From positions 1 through 17,174 of the forward strand of contig JAITSM010000213.1 of the NCBI GenBank assembly GCA_031287815.1: DNA of 17,174 nucleotides, given 5' to 3'. Source of the stretch: Prevotellaceae bacterium (GTDB lineage: Bacteria > Bacteroidota > Bacteroidia > Bacteroidales > UBA932). The first letter of the stretch is position 1. Every line of letters begins with the position of its first letter. A program made the translations under genes and the position numbers. The notes under the pieces are model-generated. The model made no database searches, was not told the origin of the DNA, and was given only the letters and a program-made list of their open reading frames with translations. Positions 1 to 6,461 of this stretch are shown here, piece by piece.

Positions 1-1046
1 AAGTAACGTTCAGCGTGTCATGGACAGGTACGCCCTATAACAACCGCGTGTGGGTGTGGGTAGATTTCTGCCCGGTGGCGGGGGCTTCACCGGGTACCTT
101 TGAAAAAGCCGTTATCAGCGGGGCTACCGCTACTGCCGGCGGCATACTAACCGTTGCCGGCAATACGCGCGGCTTTTATGTAACCACCAACTCCTCGACG
201 GTAACCGCCACGCTGGGCAATGCTGTGGGACAATTCAACTGGTGCGCCTACGGTAGCGACTATCCGCCGAATGTCCTTGCGAATACCAATAGTTCTTACA
301 CATTGGCAGGAACGCTGCCGTTCATATTAATTGCCTCTAATGGCGCCACGTCGCTCACAGTGCCCGGTACAACTATTGCTACATCTGCCGTAACGTTTAC
401 GCCGGCAACCATAACCGATGCCACAGGCTATCCCGGACTTTGGTGTCCTTATACCGGCAGTGATTTGTATATGGATGCCTCTCATCGTTGCATGGAGCGT
501 CAAAGCGGCGCAGGGAATTGGGAAGCATGGATAAAAGATGCACGGGATAGTGAATTGTATCGGATTGTTTTGATGTCCGACAATAAATGGTGGCTGGCGC
601 AAAATCTAAATTATAATTATTCAGGCTCTATGTGTCCGTTGAATTCGACAGCTAATTGCAATGAATGTGGTAGAATGTGGCATATTACAACAACTGTTCC
701 ATCTGATATCTGCCCCAACGGATGGAGTGTCCCTACGGTAAGCGAATTGCAAAAAATACTACCAAATAATAGTAATGCGAATTTGATGAAAACGACTGAT
801 TGGACTAATACAAACTTTTGCGGACAGGGTAATGACTACTATGGATTTTCGCTGAAAGCTTGCGGTTTTTGTGATAATGGTCATAACTGCGCTGCCACTC
901 ATATGTACAAGGGCTTTTCTGCGTATGTGCTGTGCAAAGAACTACGACAGATAATATACACAGAAAATGGAAGTAATACCTGTCTTTGGGCGTTATCCAA
1001 GGAGGACAACGACTGGGGGTTTATTCGTTGCTTCCGCCAACTGTAA
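1..1046 (+). CDS. FISUMP / C-type-lectin-like secreted protein, 5'-truncated by window edge (DGR-target-like)
   Basis: The reading frame is open from base 3 and runs off the left edge, so the signal peptide and N-terminus are missing. The GTG at 15 is internal, because the codons before it (VTFSVSW) match the inner part of the paralogue at 15265 (TVSFRVWW). The protein has an N-terminal beta-rich part with VWVWVDF, NWCAYGSDYPPN and PGTT motifs, then WEAWIKDARD, WWLAQNLNYN and ICPNGWSVPTVSEL. These are hallmarks of the Fibrobacter succinogenes major paralogous (FISUMP) domain, which adopts or resembles a C-type lectin fold. It ends in GFIRCFRQL, equivalent to the family's usual VRCVRD end. From about base 600 the sequence becomes AT-richer and similarity to the paralogue falls off sharply. 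An Avd-like gene follows after 107 nt. The role is inferred to be extracellular ligand binding; the exact function is unknown. Confidence 0.8.
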   Translation, partial: VTFSVSWTGTPYNNRVWVWVDFCPVAGASPGTFEKAVISGATATAGGILTVAGNTRGFYVTTNSSTVTATLGNAVGQFNWCAYGSDYPPNVLANTNSSYTLAGTLPFILIASNGATSLTVPGTTIATSAVTFTPATITDATGYPGLWCPYTGSDLYMDASHRCMERQSGAGNWEAWIKDARDSELYRIVLMSDNKWWLAQNLNYNYSGSMCPLNSTANCNECGRMWHITTTVPSDICPNGWSVPTVSELQKILPNNSNANLMKTTDWTNTNFCGQGNDYYGFSLKACGFCDNGHNCAATHMYKGFSAYVLCKELRQIIYTENGSNTCLWALSKEDNDWGFIRCFRQL

Positions 1047-1153
1047 TTTTTACCAACATAATTTTATCTAAACAAAGCAAAACATTGCTTCGGGCTATTG
1101 CACGCTTTAAAACGATCAGAGCATCCCCCCTCCCCCTTTTAAAACCAATTCCC

Positions 1154-1507
1154 ATGAAATACGAATTAGTCTATTCCACCGATTTTACGCAGACGCCGCT
1201 GTATAAAACACTGGTAACGTTTGTGGGCAATTGTAATGGAGTTATTCCAAAGATGACGTGTCAGGGGCGGAAGTTATTTGCCGGGCGCATCCGCTGGGAG
1301 CTGGGGTGCATCACGCAGCTGTTGCTGCATGCGGCGGTTACGGAACGCGCCAACAAACGGCAGCATTTTATTACCCTCACGCAGCAGCATCTTCAAGTCG
1401 CCTGCGGGCTGCTGCAATGCTGCTGCGATTTAAAGTTCCTCCCGGCGCAGGCGTACGAAACGGTTGTCGCGCAGCTGCCGCCGGTAATGGAACAGGTAGA
1501 AAGGTGA
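1154..1507 (+). CDS. Avd-like four-helix-bundle protein (DGR accessory protein family), copy 1
   Basis: A 117-residue protein. The ATG at 1154 is chosen because the paralogue at 16558 starts at the same residue and the match in the DNA begins close to this point. The open frame upstream of it (from 986) overlaps the preceding gene and has no counterpart. The motif order (IPKM, GRKLFAGRIRWELG, LLLHAA, RANKR, LTQQHLQVACGLLQ, CDLKFLPAQAYE) fits the helical pattern of Avd / four-helix-bundle (S23-like) proteins. In that family a basic helix with RANxR is followed by a leucine-rich helix and a DLK turn. DGR Avd proteins form basic pentameric barrels that bind the reverse transcriptase and template RNA. 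Unusual features are the cysteines, including three in a row (QCCCDL). It lies 107 nt behind a lectin-fold gene, as in DGR cassettes, but no RT gene is nearby. The family assignment is from pattern recognition only. Confidence 0.68.
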   Translation: MKYELVYSTDFTQTPLYKTLVTFVGNCNGVIPKMTCQGRKLFAGRIRWELGCITQLLLHAAVTERANKRQHFITLTQQHLQVACGLLQCCCDLKFLPAQAYETVVAQLPPVMEQVER

Positions 1508-1581
1508 TTTTTGCAGCTATTATTTAAGGTTACCTGCACTTGCAGCAGACTTGGAAACCCTCCCGAAGGGCTTCGGCATAC

Positions 1582-1600
1582 TTTCCCACAGAGTGGGAAA
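1582..1600. terminator. Hairpin between convergent genes, possible bidirectional terminator
   Basis: TTTCCCAC, three-base loop AGA, then GTGGGAAA: a perfect 8-bp stem between the Avd-like gene and the convergent propeller lipoprotein gene. A second, smaller inverted repeat, CCGAAG-GG-CTTCGG, lies just before it at 1563-1576. There is no clean T-run, so the terminator function is inferred from position. Confidence 0.45.
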
Positions 1601-1602
1601 CC

Positions 1603-1641
1603 TAACTCTTAGTTTTTAACTCACAACTCTTAGTGCTTAAC
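1603..1641. repeat. Degenerate heptad repeat overlapping the end of the propeller gene
   Basis: Units read TAACTCT, TAGTTTT, TAACTCA, CAACTCT, TAGTGCT and TAACG, each starting seven bases after the last. The stop codon and the last codons (Val-Lys-His) of the minus-strand gene at 1630 lie inside the array. The unit is the complement of the GAGTTAA/GAACTAA heptads at 2736-2820 and 14436-14463. Confidence 0.7.
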
Positions 1642-2661
1642 GCCTCCCAGCCCCAAAGAAGAGACATCCAGCAGGTAGAGCCTGGGGGCGCGCTTGGGAC
1701 CGGCATTGCGGAAGGAGGTAAAGACTATGTAATGCCCGTCGGGCGAAAAGCTCGGGAAACCGTCAAAGGCGGCGTTATAAGTCAATCGCTGCTCATCGCC
1801 GGTTTGCAGATTCAGGAGGAAGAGGTCGTAATTGCGCGGGGAGAGCACTTTCACGTACACCGCATGGATACCGTCAGGCGCAGGATAGGGCGCCCAGTGC
1901 GTGCCGGGCTGGCTGGTCAGCTGGTGCAGCCTGGAGCCGTCGGCGCGGATGGTGTAGAGGTGCATGTCCTTGCTGTCGTTCGATTGCTCGGACTTTTTCC
2001 ATGCGCGGAAGAGGATGGTCTCACCGTCGGGCAGGAACTGCGCGCCACCCTCCTGCAAGTCGGGCGTGTGCGTCAGCTGCCGCTGGTTGGAGCCGTCGGG
2101 GTCGGCCAGCCAGAGGTCGATGGCGCCGTCGATTTGCCGGGCGAAAAGCAGGTACTTCCCGTCGGGCGAAAAACCGACTTCGGCATCGTAATATTCATTG
2201 TCCGTTATCCTCCGGATGCTGTCGCCGTTTAAGTCCGACAGGTACAGCTCCGCCCCCTGCGGGTAGTTTTCGACGTCGCTCCAGTTGCCTTTGGGCAGGT
2301 CAAGGCGGTCGCGGGTGGATGTCCAGACGATTTCCCTGCCGTTGGGATGAAAGAACGAGCAGGCGTCGTCGCCCACTGCATTAATCTTCCGGCGCCCGGC
2401 GCCGTCGATACGAATGGTGTATACATGGTAGGCGGAATCGTCGGCTTCCTTGCCGTTGTAGATTAACGATTGCCCGTCGGGCGAAAAATAGGCTTCCGCG
2501 CCTGCCGTAATATTGGGAATAAGCCTTACGAGGGCTTCGGCCGCCGTAGAGTCGGCGAAGGGGCCGGCGGCGCCGGCATTTGTCCTGCCTTTGCAGGCGA
2601 AAAAGGATGGAATTACCAGCAATAGCAGCAGGTAATAGCGTTTTGATAATTTAGTAGTCAT
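1630..2661 (-). CDS. TolB-like PD40 beta-propeller lipoprotein
   Basis: 343 residues. The N-terminus has a basic start, a long hydrophobic run (LLLLLV) and a lipobox-like SFFAC with the lipidated cysteine at residue 23, so it is probably anchored in a cell-envelope membrane and faces the periplasm or the outside. Six PDG/PNG-type turns are visible at about residues 61, 106, 167, 211, 262 and 307 (FSPDG, FHPNG, FSPDG, FLPDG, APDG, FSPDG). Each starts a strand pair, as in the six-bladed propeller of TolB and PD40 proteins. LTDNE, LTHTP, LTSQP and LTYNA precede the blades. It is the last gene of the minus-strand cluster, behind an M28 peptidase, which suggests binding of a protein or peptide substrate. 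No enzymatic residues can be identified and the substrate is unknown. The last three residues come from a heptad repeat. Confidence 0.85.
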   Translation of the reverse strand: MTTKLSKRYYLLLLLVIPSFFACKGRTNAGAAGPFADSTAAEALVRLIPNITAGAEAYFSPDGQSLIYNGKEADDSAYHVYTIRIDGAGRRKINAVGDDACSFFHPNGREIVWTSTRDRLDLPKGNWSDVENYPQGAELYLSDLNGDSIRRITDNEYYDAEVGFSPDGKYLLFARQIDGAIDLWLADPDGSNQRQLTHTPDLQEGGAQFLPDGETILFRAWKKSEQSNDSKDMHLYTIRADGSRLHQLTSQPGTHWAPYPAPDGIHAVYVKVLSPRNYDLFLLNLQTGDEQRLTYNAAFDGFPSFSPDGHYIVFTSFRNAGPKRAPRLYLLDVSSLGLGGVKH

Positions 2662-2670
2662 AATTTTTAA

Positions 2671-2720
2671 TTGATAATTGATAATTGATAATTGATAATT
2701 GATAATTGATAATTGATAAT
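2671..2720. repeat. Perfect heptad microsatellite (TTGATAA)x7
   Basis: Seven exact copies of TTGATAA followed by one T, directly upstream of the start of the propeller gene (minus strand, start at 2661). A perfect array of this kind is prone to slippage and lies where the gene's promoter or ribosome-binding region would be. Confidence 0.95.
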
Positions 2721-2721
2721 G

Positions 2722-2820
2722 GGCTGGCGCCTGAAGAGTTAAGAACTAAGAGTTAAGAGTTAAGAGTGCTGGCGCCAGCTAACTCTTAGTTCTTAGTTCT
2801 TAACTCTTAGTTCTTAGTTC
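2722..2820. repeat. Composite inverted repeat: GGCGCC palindromes flanked by heptads
   Basis: The order is GGCTGGCGCC, heptads GAGTTAA/GAACTAA/GAGTTAA/GAGTTAA, the perfect palindrome GCTGGCGCCAGC at 2768-2779, then complementary heptads AACTCTT/AGTTCTT up to 2820. The two heptad tracts are inverted relative to each other, so a long imperfect hairpin can form. The right end overlaps the stop codon of the M28 peptidase gene at 2814. A related element lies at 3916-4012. Confidence 0.85.
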
Positions 2821-3842
2821 CTATTGCTGACTTTCCACAGGCTTAAGTAGACGGTTTTGGTCAGGTTCGTGAGTTTGTCGAAGTTAATCTTCCCGGATTC
2901 GTCGGCAGGCCTGTGATAGTCGGGATGGATGCCTGAAAAGAACCACAGGACGGGAATATTCCTGGCGGAAAACGAGGCGTTGTCGCTTCCCCGCGCTTTG
3001 GAAGAAAGCGTACGGGCGTTGGGCGTTATATTCCACCGGCGGGCGTTGATTTCTCCGCCGAGCCATGCGGGGTAGGCGGCGAATGCTTCCGTATACAAAA
3101 AGAAAAAGGCGTTGGGAAGGACTTCCTGCCTTTCTTTGTTGGAAGGGAAGGCAGGCAATGTGCCGTCCCGCCCCAGCATGTCCAGGTTGATGTATCCTTT
3201 AATGGAAGCGGGAGATTCGAAGCCGGCAATAAAGTATTCCGAGCCCAGGCAGCCCAGCTCTTCGGCATCCCAGAAGGCGAAGATAATACTTTGTTCCGGC
3301 TGTTCGCCGGCCGCTACAAAGGCGCGGGCTATTTGCAGGGCGGCCGCCACGCCCGATGCGTTATCGTCGGCGCCGTTGTATATCCGGTCGTCCGCCAATG
3401 ATTCATCCGTACCCAGGTGGTCGTAGTGTGCACCGAGGATAACATACTCGTCCCTGTTGCGCCCCTCGAGGTATCCGAGGACGTTTTTCAGTGACAGCCT
3501 TCGGTGGCCGGGTTCCTGTTTGTAGTGGGCAATGCTGTCGGGGTTCACCTGGAAATTCGTTCCCTTTTGCCGGTCGCGGCCATAGGCTTCGAAAGGCTGG
3601 AAATAGCCGTCCACAAAGGGAGGTATTCCCAAACTGGAGAGTACGGCCTTGATATATCCGGCGGCCAGCGCACCTCCGCGTTTTCCGGCTTCGCGTCCTT
3701 CCAGCAGGTCGTCGGCAAGGAACGAGAGGTGGGCTTCCAGTCCTTGCCGGCTGATCGCATTCAAGCCTTTCTCTGTAGCGTTTTGCGCCCGGATGCCCGC
3801 CGACAGGACGAACAGCAGGGCTAAAAGTGTTGTTCTTTTCAT
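2814..3842 (-). CDS. Secreted M28 family zinc aminopeptidase
   Basis: 342 residues with a typical Sec signal peptide (MKRTTLLALLFVLSAG, cleavage near AQ at 19-20). All M28 landmarks are present in order: GAHYDHLG (zinc His139, with Asp141), GADDNASG (bridging Asp at 159-160), WDAEELG (catalytic Glu194, zinc Glu195), NLDMLGRDG (zinc Asp221), and a late YHRPADES (zinc His310). It is therefore expected to be an active di-zinc exopeptidase of the periplasm or cell surface, trimming N-terminal amino acids from peptides. It lies between the DUF4469 gene and the propeller lipoprotein, on the same strand as SusC/SusD. The last residues and the stop lie at the edge of a heptad repeat. Substrate specificity cannot be read from the sequence. 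Confidence 0.95.
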   Translation of the reverse strand: MKRTTLLALLFVLSAGIRAQNATEKGLNAISRQGLEAHLSFLADDLLEGREAGKRGGALAAGYIKAVLSSLGIPPFVDGYFQPFEAYGRDRQKGTNFQVNPDSIAHYKQEPGHRRLSLKNVLGYLEGRNRDEYVILGAHYDHLGTDESLADDRIYNGADDNASGVAAALQIARAFVAAGEQPEQSIIFAFWDAEELGCLGSEYFIAGFESPASIKGYINLDMLGRDGTLPAFPSNKERQEVLPNAFFFLYTEAFAAYPAWLGGEINARRWNITPNARTLSSKARGSDNASFSARNIPVLWFFSGIHPDYHRPADESGKINFDKLTNLTKTVYLSLWKVSNRN

Positions 3843-3850
3843 TTTTTTAT

Positions 3851-3915
3851 GTTTAAAGTTTAAAGTTCTCCCACAGATTTACACAGATTAAAACAGATTT
3901 CACAGATTTTTTTTT
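3851..3915. repeat. Simple-sequence tract upstream of the M28 gene
   Basis: It starts with GTTTAAA twice plus GTT (3851-3867), again a 7-bp period, followed by four ACAGATT copies spaced 10-11 bp apart and a T9 run. It sits immediately upstream of the M28 start codon on the minus strand. No TAnnTTTG-type promoter for that strand was found in 3843-4152. Confidence 0.7.
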
Positions 3916-4026
3916 GAAGTATGATGTATGATGTAGCTGGCGCCGGAAAAGTTAAAAGTTAAAAACTAAAAGTTAAAAGTGCTGGCGCCAGCCACATCAT
4001 ACATCATACTTCCTACTTCCTACTTC
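3916..4026. repeat. Large cruciform-forming heptad repeat with GCTGGCGCC arms
   Basis: The 29-bp arms at 3916-3944 and 3984-4012 are inverted copies with one mismatch (A3935 against C3993). Each arm is built of ATGATGT-type heptads plus GCTGGCGCC. The 39-nt loop contains another heptad tract (AGTTAAA/AACTAAA). To the right, CTTCCTA heptads continue to about 4026. It is related in layout to 2722-2820 although the heptad sequence differs. Confidence 0.85.
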
Positions 4027-4039
4027 ATAATTTGTATCT

Positions 4040-4149
4040 CGGTGGTGCACCGCCCGGTGCATCGATGGTGCACCGGGCGGTACATTGTCGGTGCACCGTC
4101 CGGTGCATCGATGGTGCACCGCCCGGTACATCGATGGTGCACCGCCCGG
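4040..4149. repeat. 23-bp tandem repeat, about 4.8 units, with GGTGCACC palindromes
   Basis: Units begin at 4040, 4063, 4086, 4109 and 4132 (last one partial, 18 bp). Each contains the perfect palindrome GGTGCACC, then a GC-rich core (CGCCCGG; inverted to CGGGCGG in unit 2; CGTCCGG in unit 3), then GGTGCAT or GGTACAT. ATCGAT spans most unit joints. The array stops three bases before the stop codon of the DUF4469 gene. The period is not a multiple of three, so it is not a coding repeat. Confidence 0.9.
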
Positions 4150-4152
4150 AGG

Positions 4153-4902
4153 TCAGGGGGAAACTACTACATTAAGCGGCAGTTCGTAGATGATGGTACG
4201 GGGAGCTTTTAACAGCGTAGCGCCATGTGAGTACTGCGTTCTGATTTCCAATCTAAACGTTGCTTCCGGCAGGTTGGGCACGCGGGTGATGATGCGCTTG
4301 GGGTCGTTGAGCACAAGGGGGCTGTAGTCCTGCCACACCGTGCCGTCGGCGGCTATATAGAATACCCCCATGGTTCTATACGCGTCTATAGGGGCTATCT
4401 TGATTTTCTCGCCGGTGATGATGATGTTACCGCCTTGCGTAATCGTGCCGTCGGTTTTGCCGGTGGTGATGTCGGTTACCAGCCCGATAATGGCGCCGCC
4501 GTCGGTTTTCTTGCCCAGCAGTTCAATGCCGACTTCTTCCTCGATAGCTTTCCGCAGCTCGGCGGTGGGGATGGCGTCGACCGTCAGCTTGTGTTCTTTG
4601 GGGTCGAACAGGGGGTCGGCGCCTTCCCAGTTGCCTTTTACGCGGGGCGCCAGGCGTATGTTGCCGTCCTGTACGGAGGAGCCTTCGAGCAGGTACCGCC
4701 GCCGCCAGCGGTCGCCGCGGTTAAGTACGTCTACGATGGTCTCCAGCTGGAGGTCGGAGCCTTCTTCTTTAATCGCTTTCGCGATGTCTTCATTGTGCTT
4801 GGTATTGCCGGCGGTGGATACGTCGGCGACACTGTCGTTCTGCACGTCTTTGGTCATCAGGTTTGGCAGCAGCCAAATCTTCCATGTGAATTTCTTTGCC
4901 AT
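4153..4902 (-). CDS. HU-like DNA-binding / DUF4469 domain protein
   Basis: 249 residues, cytoplasmic (no signal peptide). The start (MAKKFTWKIWLLPN) and the segments NEDIAKAI, LNRGDRWRR, SVQDGNIRLAPRVKG and FDPKEHKLTVDAIPTAELR match the N-terminal IHF/HU-like domain of Bacteroidota DUF4469 proteins (about residues 1-125). The C-terminal half (DGTITQGGNIIITGEKIKIAP, NDPKRIITRVPNLPEATFRLEI) matches the Ig-like DUF4469 domain (about 135-240). These proteins are common in Bacteroidota; nucleic-acid binding is assumed from the HU-like fold and not established here. It lies 108 nt behind SusD on the same strand, with strong hairpins in the gap, so co-transcription is possible but not certain. Its stop codon abuts the 23-bp repeat array. 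Confidence 0.88.
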   Translation of the reverse strand: MAKKFTWKIWLLPNLMTKDVQNDSVADVSTAGNTKHNEDIAKAIKEEGSDLQLETIVDVLNRGDRWRRRYLLEGSSVQDGNIRLAPRVKGNWEGADPLFDPKEHKLTVDAIPTAELRKAIEEEVGIELLGKKTDGGAIIGLVTDITTGKTDGTITQGGNIIITGEKIKIAPIDAYRTMGVFYIAADGTVWQDYSPLVLNDPKRIITRVPNLPEATFRLEIRTQYSHGATLLKAPRTIIYELPLNVVVSP

Positions 4903-4921
4903 AATGTTTTTTTTTAATGAG

Positions 4922-5003
4922 CCCCCCTGCCCCCGAAGGGGGAGTTTTGTTATTTGTTATTTATTATTCATTATTATTGTTCCCCCCCTTTGGGGGCGGG
5001 GGG
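4922..5003 (-). terminator. Two G/C hairpins between susD and the DUF4469 gene
   Basis: Hairpin one (4982-5003) has C7, loop TTT, then G5-C-G6, and begins about seven bases after the susD stop. Hairpin two (4930-4942) is CCCCC-GAA-GGGGG, preceded by another C6 run. Neither has a T-run on the minus strand, so they may be mRNA-stabilising or partial terminators that lower expression of downstream genes relative to SusCD. Similar C-rich blocks occur at 1124-1137 and 14471-14477. Confidence 0.5.
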
Positions 5004-5010
5004 CTTGTTT

Positions 5011-6456
5011 TTAATTCTTAAACCATATTTTACTGTTGGTAACATCTCTTTTCCCGGAGATTTTCGCCACCGCCGCCGCCCAGTTATCCGGATTGGAGGT
5101 TTGCTCCACCGGCGGGTAGTTGAATCGTTGCGGCAATGTCCCCGCAGCGCCTTCCGGCGGGCTGTCCGCATCAATGTCGGGATATCCCAGCCGCCGGATG
5201 CTCGTCCACGCATCCCAGCCGCGGTCGGCAAAGGCAATCCACTGCTGGTAGCCGATAAGTTCTTTCCACTTTGCCGGGTTATATTGCAGGCCGGCGAGGT
5301 AGTTATCAGCCCCGGTTTCGTTGCCTCCCCAGTAAAGGATGGAAGCCTTGATCGCTTTCCTGTAGTGTTCTTCGTCCGTTCCGCCCACCGCAATGCCGCG
5401 GGCAACGGCTTCGGCGAGCAGGAACTCTGTTTCCGGATAGTCGAGCAAATCCACCGGCAAGCGGCTATTTAGCCAAAAAGCGGAGAATTTGGAGAGGTCG
5501 TCATAATTATTGATTTCCCCTGCCGTTCCGCCCGAATAACCGGCAGAAGCGTTTTGCGTAAACAAAAGGGGAAGGCGCGGGTCGTTGAATTGTTGGAGGG
5601 TGGCGATGAAAAAACCGGCAGGCGAATGATTCCTGTTGCTTGTCGTCTGTGCTACGGTTTGCCACACGGGGTTGGAGTTGGTGGCGTTGGCGCCGTCGTA
5701 TTTAAACAGCGCATTGTCGTCGTTCGAGGTAAATACGCCGGCTCTTACGGCTTCCAACGCTTTGTCGCTTGCCGTCTGCGGCTCGGTATCGGCCAGCAGC
5801 AATGCCAGCTTTAATTTGAGCGTAGCCGCAAACTTGCGCCATTTGCCGACATCGCCGTTATAAACCTGGTCGGCCGCGCCCACTGCGCCGTAAGCGACAT
5901 CCAAAGCAGCCAGGTCGGCGTCCAGCCGGCGGAGAAGGTCATGCGCTACCGTCCGTGCATCGTCATATCGCGGGAAAGGCGTGCTGTTTTGCAAAGCTTC
6001 CGTGTAGGGTATATCCCCGTAGGTGTTTACCAGCAAGTGGTAGGCATATACTTCCAGCAGGTCGATAATCGCCAGGTTATTTTTCAACACCCCGGCGTTG
6101 GTTTCTTCCTTTGTATACCGCCCTCCGGCTGCTTTAAGATTCGCCAGCGTTTTGGTGTAGATATCCCGCCACCAGCCACCCGGCGCGTCGGCCGATGCAA
6201 GGTTATACTTTGCCTCGTTGTTATAGGTATTTTGCGTCCATGACTGCGCCAGCACCCTGAAAGGCGCTACTCCCACGGCGGCGGAGCCGTAAGTATCGGC
6301 AAGGCCTTTCTGTCCGGAAAGGAACAGGGCGCCGGGTTGGGCATTTACATAGCTCTTGGGGTCGTTATTCAATTCCGTTAAGTCGCCGGAGCAGGACACG
6401 GTCGTGAAACCGAGCCCCACGGCGGCTAATGATAGATAATAATGTAACTTTTTCAT
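5011..6456 (-). CDS. SusD/RagB-like outer-membrane lipoprotein (SusD_2 type)
   Basis: 481 residues with a lipoprotein signal peptide; lipobox TVSC with the lipidated Cys at residue 22. The mature N-terminus LTELNNDPKSYVNAQPGALF and the internal DLLEVYAYHLLVNTYGDIPYTEAL segment are typical of the SusD-like_2 (PF12771-type) subfamily, with TPR-like helices. The later FLLAEAVARG, KWKELIGYQQWIAFADRGWDAWTSIRRLGYP and RFNYPP motifs are also typical. It acts as the surface lid that captures substrate and closes over the SusC barrel. It starts five bases after the SusC stop, so the two are translated from one transcript. The length is normal and no defect is seen. The ligand is not evident; this subfamily is often next to peptidase genes, which fits the M28 gene here. 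Confidence 0.95.
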   Translation of the reverse strand: MKKLHYYLSLAAVGLGFTTVSCSGDLTELNNDPKSYVNAQPGALFLSGQKGLADTYGSAAVGVAPFRVLAQSWTQNTYNNEAKYNLASADAPGGWWRDIYTKTLANLKAAGGRYTKEETNAGVLKNNLAIIDLLEVYAYHLLVNTYGDIPYTEALQNSTPFPRYDDARTVAHDLLRRLDADLAALDVAYGAVGAADQVYNGDVGKWRKFAATLKLKLALLLADTEPQTASDKALEAVRAGVFTSNDDNALFKYDGANATNSNPVWQTVAQTTSNRNHSPAGFFIATLQQFNDPRLPLLFTQNASAGYSGGTAGEINNYDDLSKFSAFWLNSRLPVDLLDYPETEFLLAEAVARGIAVGGTDEEHYRKAIKASILYWGGNETGADNYLAGLQYNPAKWKELIGYQQWIAFADRGWDAWTSIRRLGYPDIDADSPPEGAAGTLPQRFNYPPVEQTSNPDNWAAAVAKISGKRDVTNSKIWFKN

Positions 6457-6461
6457 TGGTT

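Noticed and set aside
3979..4212. Open frame of 77 codons across the 23-bp repeat
   Set aside because: It runs antisense into the DUF4469 gene and is made of repeat-derived residues with a period that is not a multiple of three.
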